Assembly: GCA_004299555.1 (NCBI GenBank)
Contig: SCQU01000010.1
Coordinates: 124,001 to 188,000 of the forward strand
Length of the DNA stretch: 64,000 nucleotides
Reading direction: 5' to 3'
Source: Rhodanobacteraceae bacterium
Lineage (GTDB): Bacteria > Pseudomonadota > Gammaproteobacteria > Xanthomonadales > Rhodanobacteraceae
Positions 15,551 through 24,259 of the stretch are shown here, one piece after another. Made by a program: the position numbers and the translations under genes. The notes beneath the pieces are model-generated. The model was not told the origin of the DNA. It saw only the letters and a program-made list of their open reading frames with translations, and did no database searches. Positions within the stretch are counted from its first letter, which is position 1. Every line of letters starts with the position of its first letter.

Positions 15551-17605
15551 ATGACCGCACAGGATCTCCCTTTTGTCGACATCGACGCCCTCTGGACGTG
15601 GTTCGGCATCACCACCGATGCGATGCTCGCGGTCAGCGAGGACGGTGCAATCGTTGCCGCCAACACCCATGCCGAGCGCCTGTTTGGCTACAAGCACGAG
15701 GCCCTGGTCGGGCAACCGGTGGAAGTCCTCGTGCCCGAACCGCAACGCGAAGCCCATCGCGGGCACCGCCGAAACTACATGGCGCATCCGCGTGCGTACA
15801 TGGTCAGCATCGACCGCGAGCTGGTGGGGGTAAGGCGCGATGGCACGCGGGTGCTCCTCAGCATCAGCCTGGTCCCGGTCATGACCGCCAACGGCGTCCG
15901 GGTGCTGGCATCCCTGCGCGACATCTCCGACACCTGGCGCGCACGCCAGCTTGAAGAGCACGCACGACTCGATACCTGTGTGATGGAAATCGGGCGCCTC
16001 GCGGTCGAGTCGACCGATTACGAGCTTGCCGTCCAGCGGATCCCGGAAATGGTCGCGAACGCACTCGGGGTGCCGGCGGTGGCCATCCTGGCGATCGATC
16101 CGCAGCATCCCGAGCCGCACATCCAGGCCACCACGGGCATCACCGCGGAAGCCCGTCGCAGGCTCATTTCCGCATTCGGCAGTACGCGCTTCATCCGCTC
16201 GGTGTTTGCCGGCGGCCGTTTTCGTGCCATCACGACCGCGAGCCTCGATGACGCGAATTTCCCGCCGCTTCGGTCCCGCCTGGCCGCGGCCGGGTTCAAG
16301 GGCATTGCGATGGTTCCACTATTCGGACGAGACCAGTCACTCGGCGCGATGGCGGCCCTGAGCCCCGCGCTGGTGCAGTTCGACCCGGACAAGGTGGCTT
16401 TCCTGCGGTCGGTCGCCAACCTGCTGGTGGCGGCGATGCAGCGCCGCCGGAGCGAGGAGCAACTGGCGCACATACACCGGCTGGACGCGCTCGGACAGCT
16501 CACCGGGGGAATCGCCCACGACTTCAACAATCTTCTCACCGTGGTGTCGGGCAACCTGCAGTTGCTCGAGGCCGAGCTGGCCGGCCAGCTGGGCGCCCAG
16601 GAGTCCCTTGCGAGCGCACTCCGGGCCGTCGATCGTGGGTCCAGCCTGACGCACCGGCTGCTCTCGTTCGCGCGCAGGCAGCCGTTGCAGCCCCGCGCGG
16701 TCGTACCCAGTCCGTTGATGGACGAGCTTGGCCACATGCTGCGGCGGACGCTGAGCGAAACCATCGAAGTCCACGTGGAGTGCGCGCCCAACGTGCGTGA
16801 TGTTCACGCCGACCCCAACGAGCTCGATACCGCGCTGGTAAACCTGGCCCTGAACGCGCGCGATGCGATGCCCCGCGGCGGGCGCCTCACGATCAGCGCG
16901 CGCGACGTCGAATTGACGACTCCGGACAATGGCTGGGAGCTGCCGCCCGGACGGTACGTCGCGTTCGAGGTGGCCGACACCGGCGTCGGGATGCCTCCCG
17001 AGGTGAAGGTGCATGCGTTTGAACCGTTCTTCACCACCAAGGAACCCGGCCAGGGCAGCGGACTTGGGCTCAGCATGGTGTACGGGTTCGTCACCCAGTC
17101 CGGCGGCGCGACGCTGGTGGACAGCCGGCTGGGATACGGCACCCACGTCAGTTTTCTGCTGCCGGTGGCGGATCGTGATGCATTGCCGCCGGCGCCTGTC
17201 GAGAAGGCGGCGAACGCGCCGCGTCCTGCCCATGCGACCATCCTCGTGGTCGAAGACGAGGCGGAAGTCCGCTCCGTGGCGGTCCGGTTCCTGCAGGCGA
17301 TTGGCTACACGGTACTCAGCACGGCGGGTGCCCGGCAAGCACTGGATATTTTGGCGGCGCGACCGGACGTGGACGTGCTGTTTTCCGACGTGGTGCTGGG
17401 CCACGACATGAACGGAGTGGAGCTTGCACGCAGTGCCCTGCAGTCCCGGCCCGCCCTCAAGGTGCTCCTGACATCCGGCTACGAAGGCCGCGACGCCACG
17501 CCCGGCAAGGATGGCGGCGCCGTGGGTTCCTTTGACCTGCTGCGCAAGCCCTACCGGCGGGAGCAACTGGTCAACGCCATCCGGCAACTTCTGGCCGAAG
17601 TGTAA
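15551..17605 (+). CDS. PAS-GAF hybrid sensor histidine kinase with receiver domain
   Basis: A 684-residue soluble hybrid kinase. Order: PAS (about 15-125; DAMLAVSEDGAIVAANTHAE, LFGYKHEALVG); GAF (about 140-298); HisKA with phospho-acceptor H323 in GGIAHDFNNLL; HATPase with N-box NLALNARDAM (N431/N435), G1 DTGVGMPP and G2 GSGLGLSMVYG; a C-terminal receiver (about 560-684) with acidic pair ED568-569 and phospho-acceptor D613 in LFSDVVLG. There are no membrane segments, so it senses a cytoplasmic signal. The AHDFNNLL H-box places it in the HWE-unrelated hybrid group common in proteobacteria. The ATG follows repeat copy 2. No separate response regulator is adjacent, so output may be through a phosphorelay elsewhere. 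Confidence 0.92.
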   Translation: MTAQDLPFVDIDALWTWFGITTDAMLAVSEDGAIVAANTHAERLFGYKHEALVGQPVEVLVPEPQREAHRGHRRNYMAHPRAYMVSIDRELVGVRRDGTRVLLSISLVPVMTANGVRVLASLRDISDTWRARQLEEHARLDTCVMEIGRLAVESTDYELAVQRIPEMVANALGVPAVAILAIDPQHPEPHIQATTGITAEARRRLISAFGSTRFIRSVFAGGRFRAITTASLDDANFPPLRSRLAAAGFKGIAMVPLFGRDQSLGAMAALSPALVQFDPDKVAFLRSVANLLVAAMQRRRSEEQLAHIHRLDALGQLTGGIAHDFNNLLTVVSGNLQLLEAELAGQLGAQESLASALRAVDRGSSLTHRLLSFARRQPLQPRAVVPSPLMDELGHMLRRTLSETIEVHVECAPNVRDVHADPNELDTALVNLALNARDAMPRGGRLTISARDVELTTPDNGWELPPGRYVAFEVADTGVGMPPEVKVHAFEPFFTTKEPGQGSGLGLSMVYGFVTQSGGATLVDSRLGYGTHVSFLLPVADRDALPPAPVEKAANAPRPAHATILVVEDEAEVRSVAVRFLQAIGYTVLSTAGARQALDILAARPDVDVLFSDVVLGHDMNGVELARSALQSRPALKVLLTSGYEGRDATPGKDGGAVGSFDLLRKPYRREQLVNAIRQLLAEV

Positions 17606-17800
17606 GGCCGTCGCACCGCTCCGCCCGTTGATCCGCGGGACGCCCGCGCCTGCCGTGCCCTGCACTCGCGCCGCGCGACGGGCCGCGACGAACGCCGCCC
17701 ACGCGCGGCGAGCCAGCCATTCCACGTCGCGCCCTCGGGCCAGGGCCTGTTGCGGCCGTTTGCAACAGTGTGTAACACGCAACGGCGATCAGCCGCGGGC

Positions 17801-17814
17801 TTGACATCCCTCAA
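17801..17814. promoter_or_regulatory. FNR/Anr-type box before the RNR-like gene
   Basis: TTGACATCCCTCAA matches TTGAT-N4-ATCAA at 8/10 and is centred about 61 bp before the ATG at 17869. The same spacing recurs at the boxes before 21011, 35214 and 48162. Confidence 0.55.
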
Positions 17815-17868
17815 CTACCGCACCCGGATTGGCAGCACAGTAGCTACTGCGCGACCGTTGCCGATGAC

Positions 17869-18978
17869 ATGTCACAAACTTTCAGGCCTTCGCCCTTCAC
17901 CGACCCGGCGGCCGTAGAAGCCTGGGACGCGTGGTTCCGTTGGCGCGACCCGGCCGGCCTGCGCGATGTCTCGATCGAACACACCTGGCTGCGGGTCGCG
18001 TCGGCCCTGGCGTCAGTGGAACCACGCGGACCACGGAGCGTCTACGAAGACCGGTTCATGGAAGCCATGGCTACCTGGCGCCTGCTGCCGGGCGAACGCC
18101 TGCTGGCGGGTGCAGGAACGGGACGCATCCCCTGGCGCACCGATGACTTGAGTGCGGTACTGAACGTCGCGGCGTTCGTGGAGCCCGAAGCCGGCGCCGT
18201 GGACTCGATCGACCTGTCCGCGATGTCCGACTGCGCGGCGCTGGCCGTACGCGCGCTCGACAATGCGGCGCGTCTCGCAGGGATCTCGCCGCGCCGGTTG
18301 CGGATCGGAGTCGTGGGAGTCGCAGATACGCTGGCACTCCTGGGCCTTCGCTATGACAGTGATGCGGGTCGCGCGCGGGCCGTTTCGGTCATGAGGGTGA
18401 TCGCCGCGGGCTGCCAGCAAGCCAACATCCAGCTGGCGATGGAACGCGGCGCGCACAGTGACGCGGCGCCAGTACAGCGGGCCTGTCAAGGGGTCGCAAC
18501 GCCCTGCCCTCCGCGGCCGCACGCCACCGCGCGCCATGGGCGGCGCTATGCGCAGCTGACCGCGATTACCTCGCAGTTGCGGCTGGCGTTGTTCGCAAAC
18601 GTGGTCGCCGATGGCATCGATCCCTTGGGCGGCGCAGATCACGCATATACCATCGCGGCTCCCGGCGGCCCCCGTGTCGTCCGCTCCTCCGGATACGCAT
18701 TGAACCGCCTCCACACGCGCACCGGTGTGGCCGCCGGTGACCCCGATTCGCTGGTGACGGTGCCGGTGATGGCGCAGATGCAAATGCGCGCAGCGTTGCA
18801 GCCCTGGGTGGACGCCCCGATCACATACCCGCTGCCGGTACTGCAAACGCCGACGCCACAGGAAGAATACGAAGCGCGACAACTGGCCCGCCGGAACGGA
18901 TTGCCCGCACCAGCCTGGCGCGACGCATCGCAGGGAGGCGCCATTGGCCGCGGCCTGCAGATACCGTCCGGAGCGTGA
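17869..18978 (+). CDS. Ribonucleotide-reductase-like protein lacking the catalytic barrel
   Basis: A 369-residue protein that aligns by eye with the outer parts of class II (B12-dependent) ribonucleotide reductase. Residues about 35-84 match the N-terminal helical domain (RVASALASVEP, ERLLAGAGTGR). Residues 97-135 match the finger region (LNVAAFVEPEAG, LDNAARLAG). Residues 142-193 match RRLRIGVVGVADTLALLGL and LAMERGAHSD; 225-260 match the region of the IAPTGT loop; and 308-360 match the C-terminus (MRAALQPWVDAPITYPLP, ARRNGLPAPAWRDAS). The central barrel with the active-site NPCGE cysteine and the GGGIG region is missing: LAGAGTGR is followed almost at once by LNVAAF. It therefore cannot be a normal reductase. 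A regulatory, scaffold or decoy role is conceivable. An FNR-type box precedes it. Confidence 0.7.
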   Translation: MSQTFRPSPFTDPAAVEAWDAWFRWRDPAGLRDVSIEHTWLRVASALASVEPRGPRSVYEDRFMEAMATWRLLPGERLLAGAGTGRIPWRTDDLSAVLNVAAFVEPEAGAVDSIDLSAMSDCAALAVRALDNAARLAGISPRRLRIGVVGVADTLALLGLRYDSDAGRARAVSVMRVIAAGCQQANIQLAMERGAHSDAAPVQRACQGVATPCPPRPHATARHGRRYAQLTAITSQLRLALFANVVADGIDPLGGADHAYTIAAPGGPRVVRSSGYALNRLHTRTGVAAGDPDSLVTVPVMAQMQMRAALQPWVDAPITYPLPVLQTPTPQEEYEARQLARRNGLPAPAWRDASQGGAIGRGLQIPSGA

Positions 18979-19391
18979 GCCGTGCGCCCCCGCAGGCCGG
19001 TCGCGCGCAATCACCCACACGCCGGCCGGTGCGCCGGAAAACGTCGATCCCGCGGCGGGCAACGGATGTGCCTCGGCGCGAAACACCGTGCCGCAGCTGG
19101 TGGGATGTGCACCGGAAGGCGGTGACGGCATCACCTTGTTGCCCCTCCAAAGGAATGGTGACCGGGGGCGGATGGGTCCAACTTCATCAAGGTCCAGGCC
19201 CGTTCCGCGACGCCGCACGTCCTTGCCCCCGGGGAGTTGACCTGCCTCACTGGCACGCCGGCCGGCGTTGCTACAAAGCCGTGTCAGGCCAAACCCGTTC
19301 CATGCACACGGCCCGCCGGACACCGCGCGCGGGCGCCACGAGCCACGGATCTTCGGCCGCAACGCATCGCCACCACACAAGCGCTTTCACC
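18979..19391. other. Intergenic region, weak regulatory signal only
   Basis: About 410 bp without a recognisable gene. A weak FNR-like repeat TTGACCTGCCTCAC (7/10) lies at 19237-19250, about 140 bp before the next possible start. Confidence 0.35.
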
Positions 19392-19703
19392 ATGAGAAAA
19401 ACCACCTGCCCCGCAGCCGGCCCGGCCCAGATGACCCTGCGGGACAGCCACGAGCGTTCGCCGTCTGCAGCCGCCATCGCCTTCTGCATCGGGGTCGGCG
19501 CGGCGGCGCCCCTCCCCGGTGATATTGCCAGGGTCATGGACGCTGCGGGCCATGTGCGGGGAATCCTCGTCTTGGCGGTCCCCGCGGTCGTGACCGCGGC
19601 GCTGCCGCCCGCGCAGCCGCGTGCGCCCGCACCATCGGCCAGAGCAGCCCGGCGGGATTGGGATGGCCAAAGCACCCGCACGCCACGCGAAGGCCAGCCA
19701 TGA
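19392..19703 (+). CDS. Hypothetical protein with one hydrophobic stretch
   Basis: A 103-residue ORF whose stop overlaps the start of the next ORF (ATGA at 19700), which is the main argument that it is real. One moderately hydrophobic segment lies at about residues 56-72 (RGILVLAVPAVVTAALP). The remainder is Ala/Arg/Pro-rich. No family recognised. It could be a coupled leader for the following membrane protein or a fortuitous ORF in GC-rich DNA. Confidence 0.3.
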   Translation: MRKTTCPAAGPAQMTLRDSHERSPSAAAIAFCIGVGAAAPLPGDIARVMDAAGHVRGILVLAVPAVVTAALPPAQPRAPAPSARAARRDWDGQSTRTPREGQP

Positions 19704-20044
19704 CCGCCAACCTTGGACCCGCGCGCGCCCACCTCGCCAGCGTGCGCAGCAATGGCGGCAGGGCACGGTTCTTCGGTTCACCCTGCTGCAACGGTTGGTT
19801 GATCCTGGTCGTGGTGTGGTTTGCACTGGCGGCGATCGGCGCCGTCCTGCTTCCCTGGTGGCCGGTGCGCCTCGTGCTTGCCATCGCATTCGTGCTCGCT
19901 TCGGCGTGGACATGGCGCGCCCAGTTTCGTCGATGGGCGGAACTACGCAGGGAGTTCCTGGCATTGCCGGCACCGGTCCATTCCCGGCCAGTGGCAGCCA
20001 GCCCGAGTGCATGCTGCAAGACCGGTGGCAGCTCGCGTAGGTAG
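19700..20044 (+). CDS. Small two-helix membrane protein, unknown
   Basis: A 114-residue ORF with two strong transmembrane segments (about residues 35-51, GWLILVVVWFALAAIGA, and 53-70, LLPWWPVRLVLAIAFVLA). A basic segment follows (WRAQFRRWAELRREFL). It is preceded by GAAGG and overlaps the upstream ORF by 4 bp. The layout resembles small DUF-type inner-membrane proteins, but no family can be named. It precedes cytochrome b561 by 282 bp. Confidence 0.45.
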   Translation: MTANLGPARAHLASVRSNGGRARFFGSPCCNGWLILVVVWFALAAIGAVLLPWWPVRLVLAIAFVLASAWTWRAQFRRWAELRREFLALPAPVHSRPVAASPSACCKTGGSSRR

Positions 20045-20326
20045 CTCGCGCATTCCATGTGCGGTGGCCGCAGGCCGGCTGCCCCTACAACCTGCGCGCC
20101 AGTTCGGGCGACCGCACGCAACGCGACCAAGACCAGCCAACCTGCGCTGTCGTCTGGGGCACCGGCGGGCCCGCCGCGCGGCCGTCGGCGCGCATCGGCC
20201 GGGGCATCGGAAACCGCGACGGCCTGAATGGGCAAGCAACGCGCGGGAAGGCTTAAGGCCGCCATAAGGAGCCTCCTCTGCAATGTCTCCATGCACGTTG
20301 CAGCCCAACCGGCAAAGGCGAAAATC

Positions 20327-20929
20327 ATGAATCCCACCACTGGCAATCATTACCACGCGCTGTCGATCGGTGTGCACTGGCTGACGCTGGCACTGCTGGT
20401 CGCGGTCTACGCCCTGATTGAATTCCGCGGCGTGTTCCCCAAGGGCACCAACGCCCACGACGCGATGAAGACCTGGCACGAAATGCTCGGCCTTACCGTG
20501 TTCGTGCTGACCTTCGGCCGGCTGGCGTTGCGCTGGCTGTTCCGGGCGCCGCCGATCACCCCTGCGCCGCCGGCGTGGCAACATTTCCTGGCCAAGTCCA
20601 TGCACGTGGCGCTGTATGCCTTCCTGCTGGTGATGCCGGTCCTCGGCTGGCTGATGTTGAGCGCCAAAGGCAAGGTGATTCCATTCTTTGGCCTGGAGCT
20701 GACGCCGCTGCTTGCACCCGACAAGGCACTTGCACACCAGATCGAAGGAATCCACGAAACGATCGGCAACATCGGCTATTGGCTGATCGGCCTGCATGCA
20801 ACCGCGGCGTTGTTTCATCATTACCTCATGCGCGACGATACGCTGGTGCGGATGTTGCCCCATCGCCGTGCGCGGACGCCGGTGATACGGGACAAACGCG
20901 GTGGAGCAGTACGGGAACCGGCGGCCTGA
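20327..20929 (+). CDS. Cytochrome b561 family protein (CybB/YodB type)
   Basis: A 200-residue inner-membrane dihaem cytochrome with four hydrophobic helices. Candidate haem-ligand histidines are H17 (SIGVHWLTLALL), the His of MKTWHEMLGL, KSMHVALYAF and the late GLHATAALFHH. YalIEFRG, LTFGRLALRWL and PVLGWLMLSAKGK are typical prokaryotic b561 blocks. The family moves electrons between the quinone pool and periplasmic acceptors or superoxide. ATG 20327 is chosen because homology starts at YHALSIGVHW; an upstream ATG at 20228 would add 33 unsupported residues. It lies 82 bp before the QseB-like regulator. Confidence 0.9.
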   Translation: MNPTTGNHYHALSIGVHWLTLALLVAVYALIEFRGVFPKGTNAHDAMKTWHEMLGLTVFVLTFGRLALRWLFRAPPITPAPPAWQHFLAKSMHVALYAFLLVMPVLGWLMLSAKGKVIPFFGLELTPLLAPDKALAHQIEGIHETIGNIGYWLIGLHATAALFHHYLMRDDTLVRMLPHRRARTPVIRDKRGGAVREPAA

Positions 20930-20941
20930 AGCCGCGCGGTG

Positions 20942-20955
20942 TTGACCTGGCTCAA
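20942..20955. promoter_or_regulatory. FNR/Anr-type box before the QseB-like gene
   Basis: TTGACCTGGCTCAA, 8/10 to the FNR consensus, is centred about 62 bp before the ATG at 21011 and just after the b561 stop. Its spacing is nearly the same as that of the box at 17801. Confidence 0.5.
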
Positions 20956-21010
20956 GCGGTCGGGATGCGGGGGCGTAGAATCGGTGCCGCCACCGCCACT
21001 GCCGCCACCG

Positions 21011-21691
21011 ATGCGACTTCTGCTGGCCGAAGACGACCGCGCATTGGGCCAAGCCCTTGCCGACGGATTGCGGCACCTCGGCTACACGGTGGACTGGGTG
21101 CAGGATGGCCAGCATGCCGCACTGGCCCTCACCGGCGGCACCTATGCCGCCGCGATCCTGGACTGGAACCTGCCCCGCAGCAGCGGCATCGACGTGTTGA
21201 CGGCCCTGCGCCGCCGCGGCGACCGGACGCCGGTGCTGCTGCTGACCGCACGCGACGCGCTCGATGACCGGGTTCGCGGCCTGGACAGCGGCGCCGACGA
21301 CTACGTGGTCAAGCCGGTACACCTGGCCGAACTGGCCGCGCGGGTCCGGGCGCTGCTGCGGCGTACCGAAGGCGATCCGGCACCGCTGCAGCACGTCGGC
21401 ACCTTGACGCTCGACCCGGCCATGCGCAGCGCCAGGCTCGGGGATGCGCCGCTGGAACTGTCGCCGCGCGAATACGCCCTGCTGGAAGCCCTCGCGGCGC
21501 GGCCGGGCCGTGCATTGTCCCGCGCACAGCTCGAGGATGCCCTCTACGGCTGGGGCGAGGAAGTCGCCAGCAATGCGGTGGAAGTCCACATCCACCATCT
21601 GCGGCGCAAGCTCGGAGAGGGCTGGATCCGCACCCTGCGCGGCGTCGGCTATGCGCTGTACCCGCCTGCCCAAGCCGACCCGGCCGCATGA
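21011..21691 (+). CDS. OmpR-family response regulator (QseB-like)
   Basis: A 226-residue two-domain regulator. The receiver has the acidic pair at EDD (residues 7-9), phospho-acceptor D51 (AILDWNLP), T79 (LLLTA) and K101 (YVVKP). The C-terminal winged helix includes LSPREYALLEALAARPGRAL and VEVHIHHLRRKLG...WIRTLRGVGYAL. The ATG at 21011 starts the receiver directly; upstream in-frame sequence is not conserved. Its last codons overlap the kinase gene (ATGA at 21688), so the pair is translationally coupled. The FNR-type box in front suggests oxygen-dependent expression. Inducing signal and targets unknown. Confidence 0.93.
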   Translation: MRLLLAEDDRALGQALADGLRHLGYTVDWVQDGQHAALALTGGTYAAAILDWNLPRSSGIDVLTALRRRGDRTPVLLLTARDALDDRVRGLDSGADDYVVKPVHLAELAARVRALLRRTEGDPAPLQHVGTLTLDPAMRSARLGDAPLELSPREYALLEALAARPGRALSRAQLEDALYGWGEEVASNAVEVHIHHLRRKLGEGWIRTLRGVGYALYPPAQADPAA

Positions 21692-23055
21692 AGCGTCCAT
21701 CGCTGCGCCAGCGGCTCCTCTGGTTCATCGGCCTGCCGGTACTTGCGCTGTGGCTCGTGGCCGGGGTCTGGCTGGGCCAGCGCATCACCCACGAAACGGG
21801 CGAGATGTTCGATCGGGGGCTGGAGCGCACGGCGGCAACGGTGCTGGCGCTCGCGAGTACCGCCCGGGAGTCCGGGCAACCGTTGGCTTGGACACCGGGT
21901 ACGCGCCCCAGCACCGTCCGCCACGAGAAGTCCTCGCGCGCGGAAATCGTGCTGCGCGACCAAGCCGGCCGGGTATTGCTCGAGGTCTCGAGCCTCCCGC
22001 CGCTCCCGGTGGGCCCGCACGCCGAGACCTTCCGGACGCTCACCTACGCGGGCGGGCACTGGCGTGTGTACCAGCGCTGGAACGCGGGGCACACCTACTG
22101 GATCCAGGTCGCCACCCCGCTCCACGACCTCGACCAGCTTCGGCTGGCGCACCTCGAAGCGACGCTGGTCCCGGTCGCGGTCCTGCTGGTGCTGCTGCCG
22201 CTGGCCATCTGGATCGGCCTGCGCATCGGGCTGGCGCCGGTGCGCGCGGTATCGCGGGCCATCGCAGCCGAGCCCGAACACACCCCGATTTTGACGCGCG
22301 ATGACGTACCGGTCGAGCTGTACCAGCTCACGCGCGCGGTGGACGCCTTGACGACCCGCCTCGACGCGGCACTGGCGCGGGAGCGGCGCTTCACCGCCGA
22401 TGCCGCCCACGAACTGCGGCATCCGCTGTCGGTGCTGCGGCTGGAACTGGACCTGGCCGGCGCGGCGGACGGCGTTCCCGCGCGTGGGCATCTCGAGCGT
22501 GCCCGGACCGGCCTGGCCCGCATGGAACGGCTGGTCGATCAACTGTTGACGCTGGCGCGGGTGGAAAACCTCGCCCACGTCGACGACGCCCGGCTGCTGG
22601 CGCCGGCCGCACTGGCACGCGAGGTGCTGGCGGAAGCCAGTGAACGCGCCGCGCCGCGCGGCGTCAATCTCACGCTCCACGCCGACGAAAAGCTACGGGT
22701 ACGCGGCAGTTCCGGGCTGCTTGCGATCGCACTGCGAAACCTGGTTGACAACGCGATCCTGCATGGGCGGGCGCGGGGTCAGGTCAATCTCGAGGTGATC
22801 GCGGCGGGCGATCGCGTGGAACTCGCCGTTGGCGACGATGGCCCAGGCATCTCCGGCACGCAGGCCGCCCGCCTGGGCGAGCGTTTCGCGCGCGGCGCCG
22901 ATAGCCACACCGGAACCGGGCTCGGCCTGTCCATTGCCCGCGCCATTGCGCTGCTGCACGGGGGCGACCTTGTCCTTGGGAAGTCCGCGCGGGGCGGCGC
23001 CCGCATCGCGCTGCGGCTGCCGCTGGCCGACCCTTCGCTGGAGCCGCCGGGTTGA
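21688..23055 (+). CDS. Membrane sensor histidine kinase (QseC-like)
   Basis: Partner of the preceding regulator, 455 residues. It has an N-terminal membrane helix (11-31), a periplasmic sensor (about 32-158) and a second helix (159-180). A HAMP-like linker follows, then HisKA with H241 in DAAHELRHPL, an N-box NLVDNAILHG, G1 VGDDGPGISG and G2 HTGTGLGLSIARAI. In most kinases of this group the residue after HELR is Thr or Ser; here it is His, at a position that influences phosphatase activity. ATGA overlap with the regulator gene. Confidence 0.92.
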   Translation: MKRPSLRQRLLWFIGLPVLALWLVAGVWLGQRITHETGEMFDRGLERTAATVLALASTARESGQPLAWTPGTRPSTVRHEKSSRAEIVLRDQAGRVLLEVSSLPPLPVGPHAETFRTLTYAGGHWRVYQRWNAGHTYWIQVATPLHDLDQLRLAHLEATLVPVAVLLVLLPLAIWIGLRIGLAPVRAVSRAIAAEPEHTPILTRDDVPVELYQLTRAVDALTTRLDAALARERRFTADAAHELRHPLSVLRLELDLAGAADGVPARGHLERARTGLARMERLVDQLLTLARVENLAHVDDARLLAPAALAREVLAEASERAAPRGVNLTLHADEKLRVRGSSGLLAIALRNLVDNAILHGRARGQVNLEVIAAGDRVELAVGDDGPGISGTQAARLGERFARGADSHTGTGLGLSIARAIALLHGGDLVLGKSARGGARIALRLPLADPSLEPPG

Positions 23056-23116
23056 ATTCATGCACGCCGCGGCCGACCGGTGATGCCCGCGCCGCTTCGG
23101 CATCCACGGGCGCGCA

Positions 23117-23908
23117 TCAACCCGGCGCGGCAGGCTGCACGGGTGCCGGTTTGACCATGACCCGCACCGCGAGAAGGCCGAGCTCGTACAGCAGCACCAT
23201 CGGAACCAGCAGCAGCAACATCGAGGTCATGTCGGGCGGAGTAATCATCGCGGCGATGGCCGCGGCGGCAACGATCGCATAGCGGCGCCAACTCCGAAGC
23301 GTTTGCAGGTTGGCGAGGCCCGTCGCCGCCAGCACCACCTCGATGACCGGAATCTCGAAGCACAGGCCAAACGCAAAGAACACCATCATCACGAAGTCGA
23401 GGTAGTGCGCAATATCGGTCATCATCTCGACCCCCGCCGGCACCATCAGCGTCAGGAACCGGAAGGTGGCAGGCAGCACCAGGAAATACGCAAAGGCGCA
23501 GCCGGCATAAAAAAGCGTCAGCGAGGCGAACAGCAGTGGACGCGCCAGCCGCTTCTCGTGCCGGTAAAGACCGGGGCTCACGAACGCCCACACCTGATAC
23601 ACGATCACGGGGGCGCTCAGAAAGAACGCGATGTACAGCGCGAACTTCAACGGCGTGAGGAACGGACTGGTGACTTCCGTCGCGATCAGGTGCGCGCCGC
23701 GCGGCAGCCGGCGCACCAGTGGTTCTGCAAGCCAGCCGTACAGATGACGGGCGAACGGCACCAGACAAACGAAGGCAATCACGACACTGGCCACCGCCTT
23801 CACCGCGCGCGAGCGCAGCTCGGCGAGCTGCACAAACCACCCGCCGTGGAGGCCCGCTGCCAAGGCAGCGCCAGGCGCCGCAGGTGGGACGTGCTCAGTG
23901 GTCGGCAT
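23117..23908 (-). CDS. tatC: Twin-arginine translocase subunit TatC
   Basis: A 263-residue polytopic membrane protein with six expected helices, the receptor for twin-arginine signal peptides. Family blocks: FVQLAELRSR near residue 26 (usually HL-ELR-R; the His is Gln here), VTSPFLTPLKFALYIAFFLSAP, YQVWAFVSPGLYRHEKR, FGLCFEIPV and MITPPD. It overlaps the end of tatB by 14 bp. As last gene of the nos-tat run it would serve export of the Tat substrates encoded upstream: NosZ, ApbE and HiPIP. Confidence 0.95.
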   Translation of the reverse strand: MPTTEHVPPAAPGAALAAGLHGGWFVQLAELRSRAVKAVASVVIAFVCLVPFARHLYGWLAEPLVRRLPRGAHLIATEVTSPFLTPLKFALYIAFFLSAPVIVYQVWAFVSPGLYRHEKRLARPLLFASLTLFYAGCAFAYFLVLPATFRFLTLMVPAGVEMMTDIAHYLDFVMMVFFAFGLCFEIPVIEVVLAATGLANLQTLRSWRRYAIVAAAAIAAMITPPDMTSMLLLLVPMVLLYELGLLAVRVMVKPAPVQPAAPG

Positions 23909-24245
23909 GTTCGGCGTGCCCTGCTGCCGATGGATCGGGCGCGACCGCGGTCACGCGCCGCGCATCATCGGCGACCCCGTCTGCGACCTGGCGAAAGGCG
24001 TCTACCTGTTCCTTCGCAGCCTGCCCGATGCGGGCCGTCTCCAGCTCGAACCGTCGCGCCGACTCACGCAGTTCCTCGAGCTCCAGTTCGTGCTCGACCT
24101 CGGCGCGTACGCTGTTCCAGCCGCCGCGGACGCGACGGAGCATCGCCCCCGCCATGCGCGTGGCCTTGGGCAGCTTCTCCGGGCCGAGCACAATGAGTGC
24201 GATCAGCGCAACGAGCAGCAACTTGCTGACGTCAAGATCGATCAC
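23895..24245 (-). CDS. tatB: Sec-independent translocase subunit TatB
   Basis: A 116-residue protein with one N-terminal membrane helix carrying the TatB signature SKLLLVALIALIVLGPEKLP, followed by an amphipathic helix (ATRMAGAMLRRVRGGWNSVR) and a long acidic tail. The start is taken as GTG 24245, because a GGAAGG site precedes it and the translation then begins as in other TatB proteins. A longer in-frame start at 24317 would overlap tatA. It works with TatC as the substrate receptor. Confidence 0.9.
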   Translation of the reverse strand: MIDLDVSKLLLVALIALIVLGPEKLPKATRMAGAMLRRVRGGWNSVRAEVEHELELEELRESARRFELETARIGQAAKEQVDAFRQVADGVADDARRVTAVAPDPSAAGHAEHADH

Positions 24246-24259
24246 GGCGGTCCTTCCGG

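Noticed and set aside
19251-19272. Sigma-54-like promoter TGGCACG...TTGCT
   Set aside because: Spacing between the two elements is 10 bp instead of 4, so it does not fit the -24/-12 geometry.
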